A stretch of 64,000 nucleotides of DNA from Pseudoneurospora amorphoporcata (GCA_033297205.1 MU859169.1:53520-117519), one strand, 5' to 3'. Positions 32,712-44,741 are shown, numbered from the stretch's first letter. Translations and numbers: made by a program. The notes: a model not told the origin generated them from the letters alone.

Positions 32712-35700
32712 GGGACGGCGCAGGTCACCAGCGTCCGCATGGTTTGTTAGTTCACGATGGACCAATGTCAGTAGGGCAAATACCCCCTACGTGGATGAGT
32801 TGAAGACCAAGGAAAAGGAAGAAAAAAACTGGTTAAAAGCCTAGGAAAAAAGGGAAGAAGAAGATTGGGAAAGAGGAAGGAAAGCTTTTAAGCCCAACAA
32901 TTAACTTTGTAAAATACTTGCATTGCATACTATCTTAAGGGAGTAACGGAAATGGGTCGGTTAGCGAATTTTTATAGGGCGGTCACTTGACAGCGTGCTT
33001 TTCAAATGATATCCGGAGCTCTTTGGGACATTGGCCAAAGAGCTTCCCACATTTACGATTTTCATCATCATGGTCTACTTCTTTTACTGATTGGGTGACG
33101 ATGCCTCTTATTGAAGAATGCCTACTGACTGTTACACAAGCTCCATGCTGCACAGACCCAGTACCTTCACCACCGCGAAAATGTCAACCGCGGGTGTGAT
33201 GAGCACAAATTCACACAGCTAATAAGATTTCAAAGCCGCGCGCCATTCTTACGATTGGGTTTTGGTGTGTGAACATCTGATGCTTTCTCCTTCATGCGGC
33301 GTTTCTTGAATACTCCACTGCCACCCCGGCAGTTGATCGGGACCTGCATCTGTCGATCTTTTCTAGGGCAGCTTTGAGCTTTGGGGAAAAGCTGCGGAGT
33401 GGTTCTGATACGCGTGAGCAGTCATCACCTGCTTGGCCTCGCCAATGGGCGGTGGCAAGAGCTTTATCGGATGGGGGTGAAGTGGGCTGCGTGGGCGCTT
33501 ATTGATCTTGGTCCTTGGTTTTGTCACGACGGGAAACGAAAAACGACATTTTCCAAGTCAATTCTCAGCGAGAGCCAGGAATCATTTTTTGCATTAAAAA
33601 GTGGCTTTCAACCTTTTGTGCTTTTCGCCTTCCGGTGATCTGTGATCGGTTATCTATGATCGACGGTCTAGTACGTGCGTATGTAATCGAGAGATGAGAG
33701 GGGACCTGTCATTCTTCAAGCCTTAATGTTGAGGCTGTTTTGTTTTCCCCCAGAGCCCGCCGCGTTCATTCCATTCGTCGTGGAAAGTTTGATTTCTATT
33801 GATCCTTTCCGGATGCCAGGACGCCATTTTTCGTCTCGCATTGCATTCCTGCTCATGTTGTGCGGCACGTAAAAAACGTGTGTTAGTGTGAGTGTGTGTG
33901 TGTGTGTGTGAGAGAGAAGATCCTGTACACTACCTCATTTCTGTTGTAGGCTTGCTGGGTAGATAGATGAAAATTAAGAATGACCTCAGATGGAGGATCG
34001 GCCAAAAATGAAGAGAAAGCAGTTAGGCAGTGAAGAAACAGAAGCGCCTCAGTTAGTGTTTACGACGCTTGGTGAGGTTCCTCAAATCACACAAACTCTC
34101 AGAGGTGAGAATTTCAAGTCCACATCAGGTCAAATTTGGCATGGTGACCGCGCCAAGAATTTGTGATGGCGCGCATCCATTCCCAGGCCGTGTTGCCCGA
34201 GGTGATGAGTAGGAATAACAACTTGAAAGAAGATGGGATAGGCAGCGAACTTCTTGATTTGCACGACGAGTTGGCCATGATCTTGCAGCCCATCTCCTTT
34301 AGTCAGGCACCGTGGCACCCTCCCTCGAGCCTCCACACACACTGCGCCGTCAAAACGCACGACACCTGCATGTGGAGAGTTCCACAATGGGAAGGTCGTG
34401 TACCTCGTTATAGCATAGAAACAAATTGCCGACAGGCTCAGAAAACCGTTCGTAGTATCTTGAGATGGCGTTAGTATCATGAAGACTTGCAGACGGAGGC
34501 AAACGTCATCTTCTGTATATTAAGTATTATCTGACAATTGTAGAAATGACTCCCTGAGGCCTGAGGTTTGCTTGCCTCCTAGTTAATTGCTTTGCTGACC
34601 TTGCTTGCTTGGCTAGGAGGCTGCTTGCTTGTGCTTGCTCGGCCTGTTGCCGAATGGTTCATTAAAAGGGGGCACTCTTGGTCTGTGCAAAAATGATACG
34701 ATACGATGGGATGAACTGGTGGTTGGTTTGGTGGTGGTGTTCCATCCATCTCCGAAAAGCTGGAGACCTTCTCAATGCGACAAATGAGAAAGGATGATGT
34801 GAAGAAAAGGAAAGGACAAGTGAAGAAAATGGACCCCACACTCCCGACCTCCACTGAGGATGTGCTCCACAGCGGTCCTGCCAAGACCGTTAGAAGGTGG
34901 AGCATTTGCCAGGGACGCACCAAAGGTGGTGTTTCAAGTTCTGGCGAGGGGAAGTCGCGGACATGGGCACGAGGCAAAAGCGAACGAGCCCAAAAATAAG
35001 CGATGGGAGCGAGGCTTCAGTTAGGTTGTCACCAGCAGGGGCAGAAAACACGGAGCCGACAAGAGCCAAAGAGACCTTTTCAGTTCTCATGCGAAGCCCA
35101 GTCGCAGTCGGGCATGGGCATGGACTGCGCTCGGGTGCTTTCAACCTCGCATCGACGTGCATGATGCTGTTGGTTCCTGTCGTCTTGGCTTCGCTTTCAC
35201 ATAAGTCCAGATGCTTCTACACTATGGCAATATAATACATCCACCCGCAACATGGAGATCTTGAAGCAGATTCTTTTCTCGGAGCTCGGATCTGGATGAC
35301 AGGCAGCCTATCGATGTGAACGATTGACGAGTCCTGTTGATTTTCTGGCTGAAGTTTGTCATTGGTCCTGATCACAGTCCTCTACCGGATTGCCCGTTCC
35401 AGTCACGCTCGATGGAGGCCGTCCACTTGTCCAGGGTCCTCTCGCCTCTTTTTTGCACTGCATCTCCATCTCCACCTGCGAGAGAAGCTCCCAGACCCAG
35501 CCGAATCCCGGTCTAAAGTAGCATCTGCGGAGAACATCCACAACCCATCCTGATATCCGAGATTCCAACGACAGATAGCCCGTTCTCACCACTAGTGTAG
35601 TCACAACCCCATCACGCACCACTGCACACCATGCCTCTGGCGAACACACAGAACACGCAAGCCCGCCAGTGACAGGAAGGCTGGAAATGTACCCAAGCGC

Positions 35701-36887
35701 AGCCGAGGTAGCAGCTGGCCGCTGAGAGTTACCTACCTTAGAGTTGCACTGCCAATTTTCTGTTTGCGCCTGAGCCCCCTTTCCATACCACTTGTTGTAC
35801 TCAGCTGTTTCTGACATGTCCCGTCCAAGACCGGCTACCTCCCCCGTGGCCCTGGCGCCTATGCGATCCCAGGTATCCCACGCGAAACGATACACGCAAC
35901 GGATCAAGAGTCCCCTGCCAGGCGCGCCATCCCCTGCTCTGTCCCCTGTCCGGCCCCCCATTGGCGCCTCTGATTCGCCCACTTTCACAGAGAGCGCCAT
36001 CTTCCCTCCCTGCCAGAAGTGCCATGCTCCGAGTGGGAGCGCCTCGTCCGCACAATCTCCCCCATTCTCGTCCTGGTCCAGTCGTTCTAGTGTCTCGGTC
36101 CTTTCTGTGCCGTCCTTCTCGTCGAGTCTCTGCCGCCTCTCGACTCTCCATCCGCCAGGCCTCGTCTCACTCTCCCCCAGTCCTCTTCCCGTTCTTTTCG
36201 CGTTTTTGCCGTTTGTGATCCGGCTTGTTTGTGGTGCTCGACCCGACTCTCTCCTCAGAGCTCACCCAGGACAACAAAAAAGTTTACTACGAGACCTTCC
36301 CTTGTCTCAGACTGAATGAGCCCATGAAATATCTCCTTGCATCTGCTTGTACGACGGCGGCGACGACGACGACGCTAGCACAGAAGCATTAACGTGCCAG
36401 GGGCTTGCGAGTACCACCAGATTTTAGCCAGTGGAAACCGACCAGATTCAGTCCAAGAGCCCGCTTCATATCCCCCGATCCTGCGACACAGAGTCACAGA
36501 CCCTCGTTTCTGCCCGCAACACAACCTGATTCGGCCACCTGCGAAAGGTCCTCTGTTTCTCATCTTCCTTCTCGGAAACATCCCACAGGTGTTCTGTCGA
36601 TCAACAATTCTCCTTTGATCCGACAAGGGCCGGCCCTCTTCGACTTCCAGAACGCGAACCCATCATTCATTGTTCTCACATCCTCTTTGACCAGACACTT
36701 ACTCAGCAGCATTATCACCTGTCACTCATTTTCTTTCATCATTCTCTGCGAGCTCATCATGTCGCTATAGCCGGCACAAAAAAAAAATCATCAGCAAAGA
36801 CACTCTTTCATCCGACCCGGCGGATTCACCCTAATATCGACATCTTCTCCCCGTTAGGCACGGGGAGACATCCGCCATAACAGCAAA
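32712..36887. other. Long intergenic region with GT microsatellite
   Basis: About 4.2 kb with no firmly supported gene. It includes a GT dinucleotide run at 33892-33910, a CGACGACG run near 36350-36375, and a pyrimidine-rich tract from about 35900 to 36880 that is probably promoter and leader of the kelch-type gene. An ATG-started frame at 35816-36319 (167 codons) is discussed among the rejected items. Confidence 0.55.
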
Positions 36888-39269
36888 ATGACCCTCCCCG
36901 AGCCGGAGGTCCCGTTGACAAATGCGTGCGCCGTCCTTTTCGAAAACACGCTTTATACGTACTCGGCCGACGCGTTTCAGTCGCTAGAGTTAAAGCCAGG
37001 CGCGAAGTGGAAGAAGTTGGAGCAGGGCGAGAAGGTCACGGGCGGTGTTTGCGTTGGAGCGACAACAGGCACGGCAGCGACATCTTCACTTTTTATCGTC
37101 GGCGGAAAGGGACAAACAGAGGGCTACCAGGGCATCCAAAAGTACTCGTACTCGACAAAGAAATGGGAGTCTCTTCAGTTGCCGGCACCGGTAGCACAGG
37201 ATCGGTTACTACACGGCGCCGTCTATCTTAACGCAACCGATTCCATCCTTGTTTACGCTGGCAACCAGGATGGTTCAACTGGTCCATCCACACAAACATA
37301 TGCCATCGGCGCGTCCGCACCGCATTATGTCCGATCATTCGAGGCCAACGTACCGCCTGCTATCAACCCGATTCTTTTGCCATGGTCAGACAGCGAGGCT
37401 GTCATGGTCGGTGGCAGCACCTCGAACACACAGGTTATGCTTTTCAAGCCTGAGACAGGGTGGAGGGATTCGGGAGCAACTCTTGCCACGCCGATAGCGA
37501 AGGACACATCGGCGATAAAGGCGGCATTGGTGCGCGGCGACGATGGATCACAACATCTTTTTACCTTCGACATGACACAGTCACCCAATGTAGTGCAGCG
37601 GATATTGCTAACTACTGGCCCCGAACAACCTATTCAGAATGCTGGACCAGCGAAGAAGCGGGATGTAACAACACAGGAGGAGGAACAATCGACCAGCGAA
37701 AAGAGGAATGTGCTGAACGTGTTGACCTGGCCGCAATACAACGCGACCCTGGCGCCCACTAGCAAGAGGAGTAACTATGCGATTGCGCAGGATGCTAATG
37801 GGATGATTGTGTTCGTGGGTGGGAATTCGGAGGAACCTATGGGCATGTTCAACGCCAAGGACAACTCCTGGTATAATACGACGGACATGTTGGCGGAGAA
37901 AAAGGTGTCTCTTCTCGACTTCGCCTCTTCGACAATCTCGGAGACATCAACAGCAACTTTCACGACTGCTTCGCGGACGACCTCTACGACTCTGGCGAAG
38001 TCAGAAGCATCGACGACACTGGTCACCGCCACTCCCACCACAGCTTCTTCGGTCTCTCCCGTGAGTGCTGCTACCGCGGCTGTTAGCAGCAGCGCCGGGA
38101 GCCCGAAGGATTTCAAGTCCAACACCAATATCATCCTTGCCGCGGTGTTGAGTTCAGTCTTTGGACTTGCCATTGTCTTGGTCGCCATCTACTCCTGCAT
38201 CAAGAGGAAGGGTAAGCAGCAGGCACGCAACCAGGCAGGCCGTGCAAGGAGCGGAAGCGAAGGATCTGGACGATCTTTCAACGAAAAGTCTGGTTACGGG
38301 TTCCCGCCTGACACGAAGGGTCCCTTCCGTGGACAGGGACACCAGACCCAGGATTCATATGGCTCCATGTCGTCCCTGGCGATGATCGGCGGTCGTGGGA
38401 ATCAGCAGAAGTCGGGCCGCTCATCGCCTGGCCACAAGCTTAGCATCAGCACCGCCTTTGGCAGGCGCAACTCGGACGACAGCACCTTCAAGGCATTCAA
38501 GAGCACAATCAGCAAACCGATTCCCGTTTCGCAAACCATATCCGCCGAGCCACCACAGAATCCATTCTTGGCGCCACACGAAAGAGAAAAGGAAGTCTCA
38601 TTCGCACCTACCCCAGCCGAGCCAATGCCGCGGAATCCTGCAGCGGCTGCCAACGTCGACCCCGAGACTCGGCGCAGCTCCGGGTGGAACCGGTACTGGT
38701 CCGGCGGCTCGGCCCTGAACGTGATCGGACTCGGCAACAACACCAACAGCGCCGTGGTCAACCAAGTCTCCCAACGAACCACCGTAGTCTCGGACGTGAG
38801 CTCCCACTACAGCGAGCATCAGCATAGAATGACTCAGGACAGCGCGACAGTGCCCCCGCTTCAAGTCTACGAGCCACGCATGTCCTTCAACCGCGTCAAT
38901 TCGGGCAGCCCTACCATCAGGCAACACAATCACCACGACGAGAAGCTCTACGAGGGCATGAGCGGCCAGATCGAGATGCCCCGTCCCGTTAGCGGCGTGA
39001 GCTCCATCTCGGGCTACTCGAGCGGTATTCCTGCTTCCGTCCACGATACCTGGGACCCGACCGAATTCACAAAACCCTGGGGCGCTGATCGCGCGCCTAG
39101 CAGTGCGTATAGTGCTAGTATCTACACCACTCCTCTAGCGCCTGCGGGCGGGAGGGCGCCGTCCCAGCTTGCCCAGCAGTCACCACAAGGACCACCACGG
39201 CCGCCTCAGCAGCAGGTAGTGCGCGATGACATCAGCTGGCTCAATTTGGGGGATCAACATGGCCGTTGA
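36888..39269 (+). CDS. Kelch/galactose-oxidase-like propeller protein with one membrane helix
   Basis: One exon encodes 793 residues. The first ~350 residues show kelch-like beta-propeller blades (SLFIVGGKG, YSYSTKKWESL, GMIVFVGGNSEEPMGMF, NAKDNSWYNTTDML). A Ser/Thr-rich stalk follows at about 360-410, then a membrane helix near 414-436 (NIILAAVLSSVFGLAIVLVA) with a basic stop-transfer KRKGKQQ. The ~350-residue tail is Ser/Pro/Gly-rich, probably cytoplasmic and phosphorylated. Two KR sites (near 260 and 280) fall in an acidic interblade linker and might be processed. There is no N-terminal signal peptide, so the topology is not settled. Fungal homologues are often labelled CLF1 splicing factor, which this architecture does not support. 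A wall-sensing or adhesion role is possible but unproven. Confidence 0.85.
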   Translation: MTLPEPEVPLTNACAVLFENTLYTYSADAFQSLELKPGAKWKKLEQGEKVTGGVCVGATTGTAATSSLFIVGGKGQTEGYQGIQKYSYSTKKWESLQLPAPVAQDRLLHGAVYLNATDSILVYAGNQDGSTGPSTQTYAIGASAPHYVRSFEANVPPAINPILLPWSDSEAVMVGGSTSNTQVMLFKPETGWRDSGATLATPIAKDTSAIKAALVRGDDGSQHLFTFDMTQSPNVVQRILLTTGPEQPIQNAGPAKKRDVTTQEEEQSTSEKRNVLNVLTWPQYNATLAPTSKRSNYAIAQDANGMIVFVGGNSEEPMGMFNAKDNSWYNTTDMLAEKKVSLLDFASSTISETSTATFTTASRTTSTTLAKSEASTTLVTATPTTASSVSPVSAATAAVSSSAGSPKDFKSNTNIILAAVLSSVFGLAIVLVAIYSCIKRKGKQQARNQAGRARSGSEGSGRSFNEKSGYGFPPDTKGPFRGQGHQTQDSYGSMSSLAMIGGRGNQQKSGRSSPGHKLSISTAFGRRNSDDSTFKAFKSTISKPIPVSQTISAEPPQNPFLAPHEREKEVSFAPTPAEPMPRNPAAAANVDPETRRSSGWNRYWSGGSALNVIGLGNNTNSAVVNQVSQRTTVVSDVSSHYSEHQHRMTQDSATVPPLQVYEPRMSFNRVNSGSPTIRQHNHHDEKLYEGMSGQIEMPRPVSGVSSISGYSSGIPASVHDTWDPTEFTKPWGADRAPSSAYSASIYTTPLAPAGGRAPSQLAQQSPQGPPRPPQQQVVRDDISWLNLGDQHGR

Positions 39270-39471
39270 TCGGGTTCTGATTCGGTTTTCTATCCCTTTT
39301 CCCACCAAAAGTCATCTGTGGTCGGCTGTTTGTTTATGGTCGTCGTTGTTTCTCTGTCATCATCATTGTTTGTTTGTCTGCTCTTCTCGTCACTCATTCT
39401 TTCGGCTGTCTCGAAGGAAGGATGGATGATGCTCCCAATCATATCCTGTAATCGCGGCGGATCTCGGTTTC

Positions 39472-39473
<2 letters not shown>

Positions 39474-39509
<36 letters not shown>
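39474..39509 (+). repeat. 36-bp T homopolymer
   Basis: An uninterrupted run of 36 T lies about 200 bp downstream of the kelch-type stop codon. Similar runs occur at 8581-8595, 10474-10497, 40880-40908, 41455-41469 and 61824-61843, with an A run at 18932-18957. All are in spacers. They are probably slippage products and are likely to differ in length between strains. Confidence 0.9.
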
Positions 39510-40336
39510 CAGTTGTTTTTGTTGTTCGATTTGCCCCCTTTGTGCGCGCGTGTGCGGTGCACTGCGCGTATAAACACTGTTATGAACAACACGCGTACTA
39601 CGCTAGTTAACGAACGTTCGGAGGAAGAAGTAGAAGAGGGGGAGGGAAAGAAGAAGGAAAGAAATGTATTGTCTTGTCTGTCTGCTTGTATGTTGCCCGT
39701 GTGTCGTTTCGGATACCCTGTTATTATTCGTTGCTGTTGTTGCTGTTGCTGTTGAAACGGCGAAGGAAAAGAAAGCGGTTAGGGGTAGTAGCTGGGAAGA
39801 AAGGGAAAAAAGGTCATGTTGTTGTGAAGTCAGTTGTCCATGTAGGTAGATCCAGCATTATTCATCGTCCATCATGATCATTATCTCCAAAAGCTTGTTT
39901 TGTTTCTGTGTTGGAAAGCTACCATGTATATCGGGATTTTCTTCTTTACTGTTCTTTACTTTCTTTGAGATTTTGTTGCTGTTTTGTTAATTCCCGTTTC
40001 TTGAGGCGTAGCAGGCAATATCCTAATTCCTCACAACTACTGTTCAATTCCCAGTGAAATGCACATTGGGTGAATCAAGCCCACAACCTAACGTAGTGAT
40101 ATACACTGCCAGTTATCCCGGGTCCAGTTGCCCATCTCCAGTCAACGTTGACATTTTCTGTCTAACAATCCTTGTGTCTCTTCTCGTTGTGTTTCGAATT
40201 ACGATTGCGTAACAGGATGCCGGTTTCTCAAGACTCGAAAATCATCAGGGGGACCCAAGGTCTTCTTTGACTCGTAACGACGAGGGTCCGATGGGTTGGA
40301 GGAGGCGCACGATGTTACGCACAATGCATCTGGTTG

Positions 40337-40655
40337 TACCCGTGCCACGCAACCCACCTGCACTTCCCTTAAGTGGGTGCTCACTACCACCTCAGGCAGT
40401 AGGGCCACACCAGCAAAACGACCAGGTTAGGGTTGCAGGTGGTGTTTTAGGCTCGATATATAGGCTAAAACTCGACTTTTTCTAACATAGTAAAAAAAAA
40501 GAATAAGAAAATACTTTCAGATTATGCCTATGGTTTTCTTTTTGTCTCAATTGGCTGATGCGATGCGCTGTGAGTCTTCACGATTTTAGTCTTTTTCGAG
40601 CATTCGCACTATTTAAAGCACCCACTTAAAGGAAGTGGGCGGCGTGGCACGGGTA
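40337..40655. mobile_element. MITE-like element, CCCGTGCCACGC ends, TA flanks
   Basis: Between a TA at 40337-40338 and a TA at 40654-40655 lies a 315-bp sequence starting CCCGTGCCACGC and ending with its exact reverse complement. Inside each end the repeat continues imperfectly through an AAGTGGGTGC-type segment, so the arms span about 40 bp with small indels. There is no transposase frame. The TA flanks suggest a Tc1/mariner-type non-autonomous element. Its termini differ from those of the other two elements in this window, so it would be a separate family. Confidence 0.7.
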
Positions 40656-40877
40656 GTGGAACCCCCACTCCCACACTTCTTGAGGTTGTTTCCAGAATGC
40701 CACACAGCGTGATGGAACATGGGAGTGCGCAGATTGATGCAGATTGTGAACCTTTCATGAGTGGTCGTTTCAGTGACCCTCTGCCGTCATAAAAGCTTGG
40801 ATTGTCGAAAAGGCGGTTTGTGGTGTTTGGTGCTACGCTAGGGATGGGTGTTTCTAGATGGCTACCAACGTGACGAT

Positions 40878-40908
<31 letters not shown>

Positions 40909-41699
40909 CTCGCATGTAACTACCTTTTTAAGAGCAGCTAGGCGAACACAACTGAAGACAACAACTTATGACACATCCCTCCCACGTGTTTCCGATTCGC
41001 AATTTTGATTTCTCGTCACAATGGAATGGACCTGAAAGGTGTCACCTCATCTAGCTTCCTAGTCAGTGAGCTAGTTCTAATAGTCGGCCCCACTGCCTAA
41101 CCCGGATAACTACCGTACGTACCAGCGGAAGGATGCGGCGGGCTGAGAATGAGGGCTCGTCGGGTGTTAACAACTGCCTCTTGCGACATATGGGTAATAG
41201 TGGGCTGATTAAGAAAGGAATAGGGGTTAGTTGGGCGATTAGAAAAAGCTTGTCAGATGTCAAAATCTAGTTCGACGTCTTGTCCTGGTCGGGGTCCCGT
41301 CGATTTTCTTACTTTTGTGATGCCGCCTTCCTTATAGCGTTGAAAGTTCTATCGGCTCGTGCTACAGAGTACCTTAACGGCTCGGCGGGGGCGGGCGAAG
41401 TCTAGAGCTGAGGTAGATGGACCCTTTGACGTTTCTCTGCCGGGCCTGGGCTTCTTTTTTTTTTTTTTTACTCTCTTCCCCCCCACCCCCCCAACCCCAC
41501 CTGTGAGGAGACACTAAGACGCCCGTAGACGCTGAGAGACTGAGACACTTGCGAAGGAAGAGTCCCACGTCGGTTACCTAATGCTCTTCCAATCCAACCG
41601 ACAGAGAGCATCAAACGAATCCAATATCTCTACCCGTACGCATCCATCAAAGTGTCCTTGGGGAGCTACCAATCAGTGGCGCACCCGACATCTTGATCA

Positions 41700-41786
41700 A
41701 TGGATGTTTCGCCGAATCGCGCAAACCTGACCGCGAGCCCGAAACCGTTCGTCTTCGGCAATCACCTCGGGTCCATTGTCCCCTAG
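41700..41786 (+). other. Candidate upstream ORF in nuc-1 leader (28 codons)
   Basis: An ATG at 41700 opens a 28-codon frame that stops about 415 bp before the nuc-1 start codon. Whether it is in the transcript depends on the unknown start site. If transcribed, it could limit translation of nuc-1. The peptide has no recognisable motif. Confidence 0.25.
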
Positions 41787-42200
41787 TACCGCCTAATTAC
41801 GGAGCCACCAAGACGGGACACACCCGGCCAAGCCTCAAAACCTGTCGAGACTATAGGGCCCTTTCAAGCGGTCATCCGTCATCGCATTGCCGATCAAATA
41901 TTGCCAGGCGACTAACAGAGCCGGCCCAGAGGTCCAAAATCAAACCCAGATAAGCCAACCGCTTTTTGACCTGCGGCCTTGACGTCCTTACGTCGGTCGA
42001 CTCAATTGATTACCCAACGACCGGTCTCGAAACCACTGGTTCTGCCTCCGCTACTCCAGACGAAAGGCACACATAGCCCCCGTACCCGTTCCCGTACCCG
42101 CACCCGCACCCGTGCCGGATAGCCGGCCGTCCCCGAACAATCTTCAGTCCGGACTTCAGATCAAACAATAGGGCCCCGGAGGGCCTAGCCGGCGGGCGTG

Positions 42201-42829
42201 ATGGACTCGTCGTCGTGGAGTGGCCCGGACCACAGTCACAGTCACCACCAGACCCTACACACCGCAGCCGACGATGACTTCAACCAGTTCTTGGATATAA
42301 ACGACATTGGCGATCTGTCCGGCGCTTTGAACTTTGACTTTCAGGACTTTGCGGCCGACCACCATCCGGGGCACCATGCCGCCGACCATCTGCTCCATTC
42401 TTCAGGGGGTGAGCAGTTGGACACCCCCATGACCGGTACCGACATGTCCATGATCTTGTCGCCTGTAGACCACGCCATGCTTCAGCATCATGCGCAACAG
42501 CAGCATCAACATCAACATCAACACCAGCAGCAGCATCAGATGCCTACGATTACGACGGCAGCGCCATACCAGAACGCCCCGACAGCCTTGGTACAGCCCT
42601 CTACGCCCTCGGACGCTGTCCTCAACAACATCGATGCTCAGATCCAGTTCCTCCAGCAGCAGAAGTTACACGCTCAGCACCAACGGTTGCAAGAGCAGCA
42701 AGTTGCCTTCTTCGCTTCTCAACAGAACCACATAGTTCCTCCAACACCTCAGAGCCTGGAACTCACTGCTGGATCTAGTCAGAATTACTATGCCCAGTCA
42801 ACATCATCTGATCAGCACCACTCCGGGCG

Positions 42830-42910
<81 letters not shown>

Positions 42911-44741
42911 GCAGCAGCATCAACGGCAACAGGTCATCGACTACAGATATACAAGGATCAAAGACCAGCATGATGTAGGCCTAGAGAAGTCTGTTCTGTC
43001 CAAACGAATCGCAGATTTCGCTGACCAACCCCGACAGATGTCATTCACCCCGTTGGTATCACCGGCCGTCACGCCGCTGGAGACCCATTTCCCTATCGAT
43101 ACGCCTTTTGCCGTTCCCGGAGCCTACTTCAGTCCCCTTACCTCGCCAGCCTTGCATGCGCAAAACGACTCTTTGGGGATTCTCGACCAGAGGCTCGGCA
43201 CGATGAACGGGAACTCGCCCAGAGAGATGTCACTCGAGCCACCTGCCCTGTCCCAAGCGAGCGTTAGCCCAGGAGATTTGGCTAAGAAGATGCGCAAGAA
43301 CGCAGTGAAGGCCAGAGCGAAGAGCGGCGCCGGCATCAAACAGTCTCCCATCTCGAAACCGATACGCAGAAAGACGGCTACCACTCCCATGCTTAACCCA
43401 CAAGCTCTGAATCAACTGATCGAGAATGCAGCAACAAGTCAGGAACGCCAACAACCTCCTACGCCGTTAACACAGACTTCATATTCGCCCACAGCTGGTG
43501 TAACTGACTCTGAGAATGGATCCATCTCCCCCGAGAACCTTAATGATGTTGTCTCGCCAATTGAGATGCCCCCGCCACCACTTCCGAAGTCTCGCTCCGC
43601 CAAACCATCTCCCTTTCTGGCACCTCAAGCGAGCAGTAGTGCTGTGCCTATTACCCTCCAACCAGGCCGGCCTGGAATTGCCTCTCCTGCGACGCCAGCA
43701 TCACTGATGAAACTGAGCTCGCCGAGCAATCGCAACCCTTCAGCGGCAGGAACTGGTGCTCATGACCCAATGGATGCCGACCATATTGAAACCTTTGAGC
43801 TCCCAGACTCCATCAACTTCTCGTCGACACCAAAGCCCGCTCCTATCATCACCACTCTTGGAACGCCGGCTCTCGATCCTATTCAAAAGGCGGCCGCGCC
43901 TCTACAAACGCCAAGCCTCCCACCGCCACCGTCTCCTGTGGTAGCCAAGCCTCCGGCACTTCCTTCCGCCACTCTTCCCAGCCCGCAGCTGAAGCCCGAT
44001 ACCGCGAATAGCTTGAAACGGACACCCCAGCTTTTGCCCATGGGAAGACTCGGCAAAAAGCGTGCAAGCGTGAGCTCGATACACATGTCCCCGGCCCTTC
44101 GTCCCAAGATCTCGCCCAGCATCAAACCTTTACTACCAGGAGGATCTGCGGGTGCCGATGACGCAGCATCGCTCCTGCTCGCCACCAAATCCAACTACCA
44201 GCGTATCCTCGAAGGTAACACCGTTCCCGGCGTTTCCTACCCTAGCGAGCTTTCCACAAACCTCACATCGAAGCGGACGTCACACAAGATTGCGGAGCAA
44301 GGCAGGAGGAACAGGATCAACTCGGCGCTGCAGGAGATTGCCACGCTTCTTCCAAAAGCCCCCGGCAAAGACGGCAGAGATGGAGATAACGATGGCAATA
44401 GCAGTAGCGGTGGTGGTGGCGGCAGCGGGGGTGCTGACAAAGAGGATAAGAACCAGAAGGATAAGGACAAGGCTGGTGGGGGTATACCCAACAGCAAGGC
44501 GAGCACGGTGGAGATGGCGATTGAGTACATCAAACAGCTGCAGAAAGAGGTGGCTGAGGCGAACAAGAGGGCGGAAGAGGCGGAGAGGAAGTTGGGGGAG
44601 ATCAAAATGCAGGGCGGCGCCGTGTCGGGGTCTGGATCACCAGCTGGCATTGCCGAAGATGCGGGTGCTGCCACCACGGAGGCCAATTCGGTCATGGATG
44701 GAGACCTGAAAGCTGGCAGTGGTGACGCGATGGATGAATAA
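42201..44741 (+). CDS. nuc-1: bHLH phosphorus-acquisition regulator NUC-1 (Pho4-like)
   Basis: NUC-1 activates phosphatase and phosphate permease genes under phosphate starvation; the PREG/PGOV cyclin-CDK pair holds it inactive when phosphate is plentiful, and NUC-2 relieves this. A single exon encodes 846 residues from the ATG at 42201 (a GTG just before it is ignored). The N-terminal part is His/Gln/Asp-rich, with a 29-residue glutamine tract at 211-239 encoded by alternating CAG/CAA. The centre is Ser/Pro-rich, with many SP/TP sites suited to CDK phosphorylation. The DNA-binding bHLH starts at Ser694: HKIAEQGRRNRINSALQEIA is basic region plus helix 1, a loop of about 50 residues rich in Gly, Asp and Lys comes next, then KASTVEMAIEYIKQLQ is helix 2, running into a short coiled coil. 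The Glu and Arg spacing in the basic region fits CACGTG recognition. The published protein is, as I recall, about 20 residues shorter; glutamine-tract length or start choice could explain this. Confidence 0.93.
42831..42917 (+). repeat. CAG/CAA trinucleotide tract (29 Gln codons)
   Basis: Alternating CAG and CAA codons, ending in pure CAG, encode 29 glutamines in nuc-1. CAA interruptions normally stabilise such tracts against slippage. The tract lies in the presumed activation region of the protein and may be polymorphic between strains. Confidence 0.95.

Larger units (their letters stand above)
39270..42200. other. Intergenic region with MITE-like element, T tracts and nuc-1 leader
   Basis: About 2.9 kb without a supported gene. 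It contains T runs at 39474-39509 (36 T), 40880-40908 (29 T) and 41455-41469, a GTT/GCT-type repeat near 39731-39754, and an inverted-repeat element at 40337-40655. From about 41600 onward it is likely nuc-1 promoter and leader, with a short ATG frame at 41700-41786 and CCCGTA-type hexamers near 42070-42115. Confidence 0.6.

Noticed and set aside
35816..36319. 167-codon ATG frame with a CQKC motif upstream of the kelch-type gene
   Set aside because: Ser/Pro-rich translation of a pyrimidine-rich tract with no domain. It may be leader sequence. It remains a weak possibility as a small gene.
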